DNA from: Flavobacteriales bacterium
GTDB taxonomy: Bacteria; Bacteroidota; Bacteroidia; Flavobacteriales_D; Sanyastnellaceae
Direction of reading: 5' to 3'
Assembly (NCBI GenBank): GCA_027491075.1
Contig: JAIXWX010000025.1
Span: 310,001 to 374,000 of the forward strand
Length of the DNA stretch: 64,000 nt
Part shown: piece after piece, positions 16,988-24,331 of the stretch
Numbering within the stretch: the stretch's first letter is position 1
How the letters are laid out: the number at the start of each line of letters is the position of its first letter
The notes under the pieces: model-generated
Databases searched by the model: none
Seen by the model: the letters and a program-made list of their open reading frames with translations, nothing else
Told to the model about the DNA's origin: nothing
Program-made: the position numbers and the translations under genes

Positions 16988-17708
16988 TATTGCCGTTTCC
17001 GTTTTGAAAAATATCTGTTTGACTGGGTTGACCATACACAGTAATATTTCCACTGAAATAGTTAATGGCAAATAGATATCCAGAACAATATCCAGTGATA
17101 TCATTGATACTACTATTGTTTATATACAGTTCCTGCGCTTGAAGCTCGGCGGCTTGAATGCTCCCTAAACCTTGATTGAATAACTCTCCTTTAATTACTT
17201 TTCCTCTCAAAATAATATCTGCTACTCCTGTTTGTGTATACGCGAATACACTGTCTCCAATTATATCCAAATCGATGGTGCCTGCTGCATGACGATTTTC
17301 AATTTTTAAATATGGAAATAACAAGGTTTGGGAACTGCGAATATCTCCTGTTCCGCGATTTTGAATTTCTCGAATCCAAGGGGCATGAATTCTAAGTTGC
17401 AGCTTTGGCTTGAATGATCTAACAAAATTGCACGTGTTCTTATTGGATATGTACAATACTCCATTCTCTACTGAGGTTTCTAATTTGGGTAGTACATTCT
17501 TGGGAGCTTCAATTTCCACAAAAAAAATAGAGTCTTGAATGATCTCAATTTGAAAGTTATCTTCTATCATTAGCTGATCGAATGATGCAAGCGATCTGCT
17601 TTCTTGGATTATCTCTCCTGCGGATTTGAAGCAATCTGGTGCATCCTCACTATTACAAGAAATCAAAAGCAGCGCGAAGCATAGCAGTAAACTAAAAATT
17701 TGCCTCAT
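16974..17708 (-). CDS. GIN-domain (DUF2807) lipoprotein
   Basis: A 244-residue protein with a lipoprotein signal peptide (lipobox LISC, Cys18) and a DUF2807 right-handed beta-helix-like domain from about residue 40 onward. It has the usual FDQLMIEDNFQIEII entry and repeated short beta motifs (GELFNQGLGSIQAAELQAQELYINN). The role of these abundant Bacteroidota envelope lipoproteins is unknown. Its ATG overlaps the stop of the PagL-like gene by 4 bases, so the pair is translationally coupled and may act together in the outer membrane. Confidence 0.85.
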   Translation of the reverse strand: MRQIFSLLLCFALLLISCNSEDAPDCFKSAGEIIQESRSLASFDQLMIEDNFQIEIIQDSIFFVEIEAPKNVLPKLETSVENGVLYISNKNTCNFVRSFKPKLQLRIHAPWIREIQNRGTGDIRSSQTLLFPYLKIENRHAAGTIDLDIIGDSVFAYTQTGVADIILRGKVIKGELFNQGLGSIQAAELQAQELYINNSSINDITGYCSGYLFAINYFSGNITVYGQPSQTDIFQNGNGNIILD

Positions 17709-18802
17709 CGCAGTACCCTCCCAATTCCGATTTCGAAGTGATCTGCTTTAGCGAAGTGGGTTTTTAATCCTGCCTGAAGAATCCAGTTTTTAGGTAGATA
17801 ATGCCTCAACATCACGCGTTGATAAAACAATCCATCAGCTTGCCAAATGTTCCATAGATAAAACCCCTGCTGAATATACAATACGGTGTTATCAAAACAA
17901 AGCCCATAAGACATAGTCAAGCCAAGTTGTATATTTTGTGACCATGTCACTTCTTCACCGAGATTTCGCTCGCGAAGTGCCCTCACTCCGTTGCTCCATA
18001 GGAGGTCTGTTCCTACTCCAAAGCGTGACTTAACACTGAATCTTCGCTCGTATAATGCAGACAAGGTATAACTTGAATATTTTCTACTTAGTGGTTGTGT
18101 TATCTCTTTTAATCCACCACCTAGTACCAAAGAAAGATTATTCTTTTTTGAAAAATCTGAAATCTCTTTTCTTTGGATAGAAATTTTTTTATTCCCATTT
18201 CTGCGAATGATCGTTGCGATAGAAATGTTGTTTGTTCCCAAATTGGGTAGCTTGAATGCGCCGTTGGAAAAGTGGGTGAGTCGAAATCCTAAACTCATGT
18301 TGAAAGCAGATGTGGTAAAGAGTCTAGTAAAGTATTCTAAGGAGATACATGCGTTGAGATGCGATCCAATGACTTGAGCTTGCGTGTTTTCATTCAAGTC
18401 CCATTTTTTGGTGTTGTAGCCAACCCCTATTCCCAAGCCTAAATGCTGTCTACTCTGGATCTTTGCATTTCTACCCAAGGGCAATCGCAATAAATAGGAA
18501 AGACCAATTTGGTGTCCAAGCTGACGGGCATTTCCTGTATAATTCCAATACAAGTCAAGTCCGTGCTCCGGGAAATTAAATGAATGGTGCCAGGTTTTTA
18601 TTCCTGTACCTCTTCTCATCCATTGAAGATTGACACCGCGAGAATGGCCAACGATGAGATGAGCCATTTCACTGCGGTGGGGAATGATAAAGCCAAAATG
18701 AGGTTGGATACTGAAACTTCTCAACGAAGTAATAGCGGAGTCTGTCTGACCCAATAGTGTTACAGCCCAAAAGCAGAAAAGAAATGTAACTAAAGTTCGC
18801 AC
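17705..18802 (-). CDS. PagL-like outer-membrane lipid A deacylase (acyloxyacyl hydrolase)
   Basis: A 365-residue protein with a signal peptide ending near GQTDS and many amphipathic beta strands. The key motif is THFSNGAFKLPNLGTNN, with His177-x-Ser179-Asn180 matching the catalytic HxSN block of PagL-type 3-O-deacylases, which remove an acyl chain from lipid A in the outer membrane. It is about twice the length of Pseudomonas PagL because of added beta-strand regions, as in other Bacteroidota homologues. The start codon is GTG; a TAAGTTTG box ends four bases before it, which supports this start. Confidence 0.75.
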   Translation of the reverse strand: MRTLVTFLFCFWAVTLLGQTDSAITSLRSFSIQPHFGFIIPHRSEMAHLIVGHSRGVNLQWMRRGTGIKTWHHSFNFPEHGLDLYWNYTGNARQLGHQIGLSYLLRLPLGRNAKIQSRQHLGLGIGVGYNTKKWDLNENTQAQVIGSHLNACISLEYFTRLFTTSAFNMSLGFRLTHFSNGAFKLPNLGTNNISIATIIRRNGNKKISIQRKEISDFSKKNNLSLVLGGGLKEITQPLSRKYSSYTLSALYERRFSVKSRFGVGTDLLWSNGVRALRERNLGEEVTWSQNIQLGLTMSYGLCFDNTVLYIQQGFYLWNIWQADGLFYQRVMLRHYLPKNWILQAGLKTHFAKADHFEIGIGRVLR

Positions 18803-18806
18803 TGTT

Positions 18807-18814
18807 CAAACTTA
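18807..18814 (-). promoter_or_regulatory. -7 element abutting the PagL-like gene start
   Basis: The minus strand reads TAAGTTTG, an exact TAnnTTTG match, and just four bases (AACA) separate it from the GTG start at 18802. A transcript from here would be leaderless or nearly so. Confidence 0.55.
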
Positions 18815-18837
18815 GTAAATCAGTCGCTAGGATGAAG

Positions 18838-18845
18838 TATATTTG
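18838..18845 (+). promoter_or_regulatory. -7 element of the sugar dehydrogenase gene
   Basis: TATATTTG, an exact TAnnTTTG match, lies 16 bases before the ATG at 18862. No TTG is found at the ideal distance. Confidence 0.5.
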
Positions 18846-18861
18846 ATTAAAATCTAAACAA

Positions 18862-20391
18862 ATGAGAATACTGTTGCTCTGCATCCTCGTTGCATGGACT
18901 TGCTCTATGTTCGCTCAAAATGTAACACCTCCCTCTATTTCGGTTCAGCCATTTTATTCAGGATTGTCAGGACCAGTGGGGTTATATCATTGCAATGATC
19001 ATCGTCTTTTTATCTTAGAAAAAAATGCAGGAGAAATTGAGATTATCGATACAACGGGCGCCTACATCGGTACCTTTCTCAATATCGTTTCTCTCATTAG
19101 TACAGGAAGTGAGAGAGGACTTCTTGGAATGGCGTTCCATCCAAATTATGCTCAAAATGGTTTTTTTTATGTGAATTATACAAATACTTCGGGTCACACA
19201 GTGATCGCGCGGTATCAAGTGAGTTCATCCAATCCCAATTTGGCAAATAGCGGCAGCGCTCAAATTGTGATGACGATCAATCAGCCTTTTGGCAACCATA
19301 ATGGTGGACACATGGCCTTCGGGCCGGATGGCTTCTTGTACATTGGTATGGGTGATGGAGGCAGTTCGGGAGACCCTGGCAACCGTGCTCAAAACATGAA
19401 TGATCTATTGGGAAAGATGTTGCGGATCGATGTGAATTCTGGCAGCACATATAGTGTGCCTCCTTCTAATCCATTTGTAGGGCAAAGTGGTATCCAGCCT
19501 GAAATATGGGCCTCTGGTTTGAGAAATCCATGGAAGTTTTGTTTCGACAGAGCAAACGGTGACTTATGGATTGCTGATGTAGGGCAAAACGCGAAAGAAG
19601 AAGTTAACAAGCGGCCGGGAAGTTCTACTGGAGGAGAAAATTATGGGTGGAGATGTTATGAAGGAAACTCAACTTTCAATACTGCTGGTTGCGCCCCAGC
19701 AGGGACAATGGTTTTTCCAATTGCAGATTATGGTCATAGCGCTCCATTTAGTTTCTGTTCTATAACAGGAGGATCGGTGTATAGAGGGAGCAATTATCCC
19801 GCTTTACAAGGAATCTACTTCTTTACGGATTATTGTGCGGGTGTATTATACGGAATCTCAGGAAATGATATTGCCGGTTATACTACCACCAACTATGGAA
19901 GCGCCGGTGCGGCTGTAGTTGCCATCCAAGAAGATGCTGCTGGTGAATTGTACATCGTTAGACAAGGGGGGACTATTGCTAAGATTAAAGATGCATGCGG
20001 AATATTTGAACCAGTTATTTCACCTAATGGCAATGGTGGTTTACAGTCCACCTCAGCGAATCAATATTGGTGGTTCAATGAAGATGGTGCTATCAGCGGA
20101 GCAAACAATCAATCTTTCACTCCCAGTACTTCAGGTACCTATTATGTCAATGCTTCGAATGGATTGTGTACAAGAAGCTCGAATGTGTTGGATTGGCTCG
20201 TGCTTGGCGGAATACCTGGATGCACGTATGCAGCGGCAACCAACTACGATCCAAATGCTACATTGGACAATGGTTCTTGTTTGTTTGGTACACAAGCAGG
20301 TTGCCCTGGAGATATGGATGGAAACGGCTTGATTTCAGTTAACGACTTATTATTATTCATGAATGTTTTTGGAACATTCTGTAATGAATAA
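18862..20391 (+). CDS. Secreted glucose/sorbosone dehydrogenase-like protein with dockerin-like tail
   Basis: A 509-residue protein with a signal peptide (MRILLLCILVAWTCSMFAQ) and a GSDH/Asd-type six-bladed beta-propeller at about residues 30-375 (LLGMAFHPNY, FGNHNGGHMAFGPDGFLYIGMGDGG, PEIWASGLRNPWKF, WIADVGQN). This is the fold of PQQ-dependent soluble sugar dehydrogenases. After an Ig-like stretch come a cysteine-bearing CTYAAATNYDPNA motif and a dockerin/EF-hand-like segment (GDMDGNGLISVNDLLLFMN) at the extreme C terminus. That calcium-loop tail is common in Flavobacteriales secreted proteins. No type IX C-terminal domain is visible. The true substrate is unknown. Confidence 0.88.
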   Translation: MRILLLCILVAWTCSMFAQNVTPPSISVQPFYSGLSGPVGLYHCNDHRLFILEKNAGEIEIIDTTGAYIGTFLNIVSLISTGSERGLLGMAFHPNYAQNGFFYVNYTNTSGHTVIARYQVSSSNPNLANSGSAQIVMTINQPFGNHNGGHMAFGPDGFLYIGMGDGGSSGDPGNRAQNMNDLLGKMLRIDVNSGSTYSVPPSNPFVGQSGIQPEIWASGLRNPWKFCFDRANGDLWIADVGQNAKEEVNKRPGSSTGGENYGWRCYEGNSTFNTAGCAPAGTMVFPIADYGHSAPFSFCSITGGSVYRGSNYPALQGIYFFTDYCAGVLYGISGNDIAGYTTTNYGSAGAAVVAIQEDAAGELYIVRQGGTIAKIKDACGIFEPVISPNGNGGLQSTSANQYWWFNEDGAISGANNQSFTPSTSGTYYVNASNGLCTRSSNVLDWLVLGGIPGCTYAAATNYDPNATLDNGSCLFGTQAGCPGDMDGNGLISVNDLLLFMNVFGTFCNE

Positions 20392-21513
20392 TCAGAGCTT
20401 TCTCAATACTTCAATAATAGAATCAAGGCTTGCTTCTTTAGAGTATTTCTCAAAGAAGCGAGCCTTTGCTTTTTGACCTTTGTTTTTTGCTTTTTCTGGA
20501 TAATGATATACTTCTAACAACGCATCCGAAAGTCCTTTGCTATCATCTGGTTCGAACAGCCAGCCGAGGTTTCCGTTTTCTAAAATCTCAGGAGTACCGC
20601 TGCTATTGGTGCCAACAATGGGAAGTCCAAAACTCATTGCCTCTATGGTAACCGTTCCAAATGTCTCTCCCTTACTGGCAAGAATAAAGCAATCCAACGC
20701 TGCATAAAACAGCGATACTTCTTTATGATAGGGTCGAAAATGAACGCGGGAGTCTAAATTCAGAGATCTCACTTTCTTTTTCAAGTCGTGCTCATACTGA
20801 TTGCCTTCATTTTTAGTGGACTCTCCCAAGATCAACAAATGAATAGATTCTTCCTTTATCTGTTGTATGGCATTAATGGCGATGTGCTGTCCTTTCAAAG
20901 GATCTATTCTTCCAATAATTCCGCATAAGAAAGCACTTTCATCAATTCCCAATGCTGCTCTTGCTTCCGATTTATTTTTTGGAACACTTGGTCGAGACTG
21001 TATGTCAGATCCCAAGGGTATTACATGAATTCTGTCTGAAGGAAAATGAGTGCGATGTAGTACTTGTTCTTTAAGGAAAGGGAGTGTGGCGATCCAAGCG
21101 TCGATTGCCCTGAAACGGAAAGTATGCAAAGGATCTTTTTTATCGACACCAAGTTGCATCGCTTGCAAATAGATGAGTTTTAATGAAGGAGACAGAAACT
21201 TAACAGAGGCGAGTAGCGACATGTCTCTTGTATCCCTGAACAAAAGGTGATGAACGGAAAGCCTTTTCAAAATACCTCTGACTCGAAAAGCATTGATAAA
21301 ATCGAAGTATTTTCCATTGCGACGAACAAAAGAAACATTCACCGTCGATTCCTTTAAATGTTGGTGTATTGGTGAATCTTCGACACACAAAAAATGAACA
21401 TCAAAGTTTTTTTCGCTGAGCCACTGGGCGTAACGAACGGCGTTCATCTCTAATCCTCCCCAACTCAGTGAAGAGCAGTAGAATGCTAATCGTTGATTAG
21501 TCCTCGTAGACAT
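20392..21513 (-). CDS. Glycosyltransferase family 4 protein
   Basis: A GT4 (GT-B fold) retaining glycosyltransferase of 373 residues. The N-terminal acceptor domain begins with LAFYCSSLSWGGLEMNAVRYA, and the C-terminal donor domain contains GIIGRIDPLKGQHIAI and the SKGETFGTVTIEAMSFGLPIVGT motif with the E-x7-E pair. Such enzymes build envelope polysaccharide or glycolipid. I start it at MSTRTNQRL, which overlaps the preceding TPR gene by 17 bases; an ATG at 21546 would add 11 residues inside that gene. The 3' end meets the convergent dehydrogenase gene with no gap. Confidence 0.9.
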   Translation of the reverse strand: MSTRTNQRLAFYCSSLSWGGLEMNAVRYAQWLSEKNFDVHFLCVEDSPIHQHLKESTVNVSFVRRNGKYFDFINAFRVRGILKRLSVHHLLFRDTRDMSLLASVKFLSPSLKLIYLQAMQLGVDKKDPLHTFRFRAIDAWIATLPFLKEQVLHRTHFPSDRIHVIPLGSDIQSRPSVPKNKSEARAALGIDESAFLCGIIGRIDPLKGQHIAINAIQQIKEESIHLLILGESTKNEGNQYEHDLKKKVRSLNLDSRVHFRPYHKEVSLFYAALDCFILASKGETFGTVTIEAMSFGLPIVGTNSSGTPEILENGNLGWLFEPDDSKGLSDALLEVYHYPEKAKNKGQKAKARFFEKYSKEASLDSIIEVLRKL

Positions 21514-21823
21514 CCAATAACATGAGGGCCTCGGAAAGTTCGCCAAGGGTTTTCATATCACTCTGTTTCTTGGCAACATCTTTTCCTGCAAGATATATTT
21601 CAATTGCTTCTTGATTCTTGCCTTTCTCTTCGAGATACTTTCCGAGTTGATAATAACTCGCAAGGTAGGCGGGGTCATTTTTTATAATAGACTTCAGGAT
21701 TTTAATTGCTTGAACAATGTCTCCATTTTTATGGTGCTCCAAGGCTGCAGCATAATGTAGAAAGCTATCCTTGGGATTGGTTTCCAACATTGTTTCTATC
21801 ATCTTAAGTCTATCTTGTACCAT
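21497..21823 (-). CDS. Small tetratricopeptide-repeat protein
   Basis: A 108-residue protein made of about three TPR helix pairs (SFLHYAAALEHHKNGDIVQAIKIL, ASYYQLGKYLEEKGKNQEAIEIY) with no signal peptide, so probably a cytoplasmic adaptor. It overlaps the glycosyltransferase gene and should be co-translated with it. Its partner is unknown. An exact TAACTTTG box lies at 21849-21856. Confidence 0.85.
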   Translation of the reverse strand: MVQDRLKMIETMLETNPKDSFLHYAAALEHHKNGDIVQAIKILKSIIKNDPAYLASYYQLGKYLEEKGKNQEAIEIYLAGKDVAKKQSDMKTLGELSEALMLLDVYED

Positions 21824-21848
21824 TGCAGAACAATTAAATTTCTGTTCT

Positions 21849-21856
21849 CAAAGTTA
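21849..21856 (-). promoter_or_regulatory. -7 element of the TPR-glycosyltransferase operon
   Basis: The minus strand reads TAACTTTG (exact TAnnTTTG), 25 bases before the ATG at 21823. No TTG at ideal spacing was seen. Confidence 0.45.
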
Positions 21857-21882
21857 GATTATCCAAAGGGGGATTAGGAGGT

Positions 21883-21913
21883 GTTTAAAAAATAAGAACT
21901 CTATTTTTTAAAC
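21883..21913. terminator. AT-rich inverted repeat after the M48 protease gene
   Basis: Perfect 12-base arms (GTTTAAAAAATA and TATTTTTTAAAC) separated by 7 bases lie between the M48 stop (21929) and the next gene's promoter. It is GC-poor but perfectly symmetric, so it is probably a weak terminator; a protein-binding operator is the alternative. Confidence 0.6.
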
Positions 21914-21928
21914 ATTTGAATTAACCAT

Positions 21929-22738
21929 TTAATTCGTTGTTGGCTTGTAGTATTTCAAGGCCTCAGGCATAAACTCTTTTAAGGTAGTCACTCGAGTCTC
22001 GTCACTTGGGTGAGTGCTAAGAATTTCTGGAGGAGCTTGCCCTCCCTGTTGCGACATTCTTGTCCAGAATCCTATTGCAGCTTGCGGATCGTACCCAGCC
22101 ATAGCCATGAATACCAAACCTAATTTGTCCGCTTCTGATTCGTGATTTCTGCTGTATGCGAGCATACCAAGTGTGCCACCAAGGCCATAAGACTGTAGGA
22201 AAAGATCGCGTGCGAGACCAGGTTGGTTTCCTAAAACAGCACCAAGGGTAGCACCACCTGCCTCAAGTAAAAGACCTTGACTCATGCGCTCATTGCCGTG
22301 TCGAGCAACGGCATGTGCGATTTCGTGTCCCATCACCACTGCAAGGCTCGTTTCGTCCTGAGCAACGGGAATTATACCAGTATAGACCACTACTTTTCCG
22401 CCAGGCATGCACCATGCATTCACACTTGGATCTTCAACCACATTGAACTGCCAGGTGAAGCCATCCATTCTTTTTGTTTGGTGATTGTCTGTAAGAAACT
22501 TTTCTGCTGCTGCTCTTATTCTTGCGCCGATTCTCTTAACCATCTGTGTGCGATTATCCGAATCAGGGAGAACATAGTGTTGCGCAAGAAATTCATCGTA
22601 GGCTTGGGTGCTCATTCCTATGAGCTCGGTCTCAGCAATAAGATTGACTTGTCTTCTGTTGGTGATGGGAACTTTAGTACAAGAAACGAGATAGGCGAAA
22701 CCAAGTAAGACAACAAGAACAACGAGTGTTTTTTTCAT
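21929..22738 (-). CDS. M48-family zinc metalloprotease lipoprotein
   Basis: A 269-residue peptidase with a lipoprotein signal (LVSC, Cys20) and the M48 catalytic site HEIAH (His138, Glu139, His142), with the third zinc ligand in NHESEADKLG. The family (LoiP/BepA/YcaL-like) degrades misfolded envelope proteins in the periplasm. The ATG of MKKTLVVL is chosen because it starts a proper signal peptide; upstream codons run into clpS. It follows clpS by 26 bases on the same strand, an operon of a cytoplasmic protease adaptor and an envelope protease. Confidence 0.92.
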   Translation of the reverse strand: MKKTLVVLVVLLGFAYLVSCTKVPITNRRQVNLIAETELIGMSTQAYDEFLAQHYVLPDSDNRTQMVKRIGARIRAAAEKFLTDNHQTKRMDGFTWQFNVVEDPSVNAWCMPGGKVVVYTGIIPVAQDETSLAVVMGHEIAHAVARHGNERMSQGLLLEAGGATLGAVLGNQPGLARDLFLQSYGLGGTLGMLAYSRNHESEADKLGLVFMAMAGYDPQAAIGFWTRMSQQGGQAPPEILSTHPSDETRVTTLKEFMPEALKYYKPTTN

Positions 22739-22764
22739 AGAAAGTAAGTAGTGTGTGGTAAATT

Positions 22765-23052
22765 TTATTGTATTTCTGCGGTTAATCCTCGATCCAGAAG
22801 TGCGGTGCACATCGGTTCTAGCTTAACGTACTCTCCATTCTTTACTTCACATTTGCCTTTATAATGCACTAGAAGCGTGCATTGTTCGGCTTGCATTGGA
22901 TCATGACCACACACAGAAATAAGAGATTCAATAACGAAATCGAAGGTGTTTACCTCATCATTAAACAACACCAACTTGGATGTTTCGGCTACTACAACTT
23001 CTTCAAGCAGCAACTCTTCGGTTTCGGTAGAAGAAAATCTAAAAGGATTCAT
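22765..23052 (-). CDS. clpS: ATP-dependent Clp protease adaptor ClpS
   Basis: ClpS docks N-degron substrates onto ClpA/ClpC-ClpP. The 95-residue protein has a flexible acidic N-terminal extension (ETEELLLEEVVV) and the adaptor core KLVLFNDEVNTFDFVIESLISV, with the Asn-Asp pair that contacts the N-terminal residue, then AEQCTLLVHYKGKCEVKNG. The ATG of MNPFRFSS is preferred over codons further up because a TATTTTTG promoter box ends four bases before it. Confidence 0.92.
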   Translation of the reverse strand: MNPFRFSSTETEELLLEEVVVAETSKLVLFNDEVNTFDFVIESLISVCGHDPMQAEQCTLLVHYKGKCEVKNGEYVKLEPMCTALLDRGLTAEIQ

Positions 23053-23429
23053 GTGGCAAAAATATATAAATAAACCGGGAATGACCAAACGAAACCTGTA
23101 TAAAACATTGAAAATTGTCCAATTACCGTCAACAATGGAGACGCAATCGAAAACCTCGAAATCATCAATTGGAGGTTTTTAAGTGCTTGGTTCTTAGTTA
23201 AAACGGTTGATTCGCGTTTCATTCCCGTTTTTTGTCCAGTCATGCCCTTTATCCTTCCGAATGCATACCTAGACCCACCGTGCCAAAAATTAGCCGATGG
23301 AGTAAAAAAGCGCAAAAATGCACTTTTAGGGGTACAGAAGTACAATTAATGGTATAAGTGGTATTGTGGAATTGGTATGAAACTATCTTCTTTGTCTTCA
23401 GTTTTAATAGAGTAAAACACGAGCAACGT
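23053..23429. other. 377-base divergent intergenic region with a terminator-like hairpin
   Basis: This gap between clpS (minus) and the LytTR regulator (plus) holds the clpS promoter (23057-23064, with a TTG reading on the minus strand at 23086-23088). It also holds a hairpin, AAAACCTC at 23150-23157 and GAGGTTTT at 23172-23179, followed by T and A. A hairpin with a terminator shape between divergent genes may end an unannotated short transcript. Reading frames here are short, unlike known proteins, and I do not call them. No clear promoter is seen for the LytTR gene. Confidence 0.5.
23057..23064 (-). promoter_or_regulatory. -7 element abutting the clpS start
   Basis: The minus strand reads TATTTTTG (exact TAnnTTTG), with a TTG 21 bases further upstream and only four bases (CCAC) before the clpS ATG. 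Transcription would start at or very near the ATG. Confidence 0.6.
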
Positions 23430-24149
23430 ATGTCAAAGATTTTAATTGTAGAGGATGATATGGTGGTTAGATCAACCATCGAGATTATAGCGAAGGACAT
23501 GGGGTATGAAGTTGTTGGGTGTGCAGATAATGCCGTAGACGCCTTGGTTCTTTTTATGGTGAAGAGTCCACAAGTAGTGATTTGTGATATCAGTATCAAC
23601 GGCACTACCAATGGAATTGAGCTGGCCAAAAAAATGCACGAGATAAGAAGAGTACCTGTCATTTTTCTAACAGCATACAGTAATGAAGAGTACTTTAATC
23701 AAGCAAAATTAGCCACCCCTCTAGCATTTATTAGTAAGCCAATAGATAGAAAGACATTCGAGAGATCTGTTGCACTAGCTATGGAGCATGCTCGTGATGT
23801 GGTTGGCTTTACCACTGAAATCGCTCCTGTTGAACAGTGCCTCTACACCCGAGTGGGCAATAGGCTTAAGAAACTCTATATAAAGGATATTGAATTCGTA
23901 GAAGTGGATGGAAAATACAGCGCGCTCAGTGTAGGTCAGAGAATGATCAACTGTAAGATATCCTTGAAGGACCTTCTTGATAAGTTACCCCGTGATAAGT
24001 TTGTTCAAGTAAATAGAAATTTCGTAATCAATATGGACATGATCGAAGACATCGATATGGCCAACTTTAATGTGAAAATGCCCACAAAGGATATTCCGAT
24101 CAGCCGCACCTTCAAGGATCAATTGATGGACAGGATAAAATTAATATAG
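23430..24149 (+). CDS. LytTR-family response regulator
   Basis: A 239-residue two-domain regulator. The receiver domain (residues 1-120) has the acidic pair in LIVEDD, phospho-acceptor Asp53 in VVICDIS, a Thr switch in VIFLTAYS and the conserved Lys in FISKPID. The C-terminal LytTR DNA-binding domain runs from about 145 (LYIKDIEFVEVDGKYSAL) to VQVNRNFVINMDMI and PISRTFKDQLM. It would bind direct repeats in target promoters when phosphorylated. No histidine kinase is adjacent. The ATG of MSKILIVEDD is the natural start. A strong terminator follows. Confidence 0.93.
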   Translation: MSKILIVEDDMVVRSTIEIIAKDMGYEVVGCADNAVDALVLFMVKSPQVVICDISINGTTNGIELAKKMHEIRRVPVIFLTAYSNEEYFNQAKLATPLAFISKPIDRKTFERSVALAMEHARDVVGFTTEIAPVEQCLYTRVGNRLKKLYIKDIEFVEVDGKYSALSVGQRMINCKISLKDLLDKLPRDKFVQVNRNFVINMDMIEDIDMANFNVKMPTKDIPISRTFKDQLMDRIKLI

Positions 24150-24190
24150 TTAAATTGTTCTATAGTTGTTTTGGTTTTTGATTACTTAAG

Positions 24191-24222
24191 AAAAAGTCCG
24201 GTCGTTAGACCGGACTTTTTTT
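24191..24222 (+). terminator. Intrinsic terminator after the LytTR regulator
   Basis: A perfect 13-base stem (AAAAAGTCCGGTC, loop GTTA, GACCGGACTTTTT) with T-run follows the response regulator. The flanking A/T runs would also let it act on the minus strand. Confidence 0.95.
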
Positions 24223-24331
24223 GTTTGATCAAAGGTGAATTTTATGAGTTTCGCAGAGATACTAATTTCAAAGGTATCTAGCTACTAAGTGGTAGCTCTC
24301 TTTGATAAAATTTTATTCCCGCTGGCCATAC

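Noticed and set aside
22946-23345. Reading frames of 78 and 98 codons in the clpS-LytTR gap
   Set aside because: They overlap the clpS promoter or run through the hairpin, are mutually antisense, and have no recognisable features.
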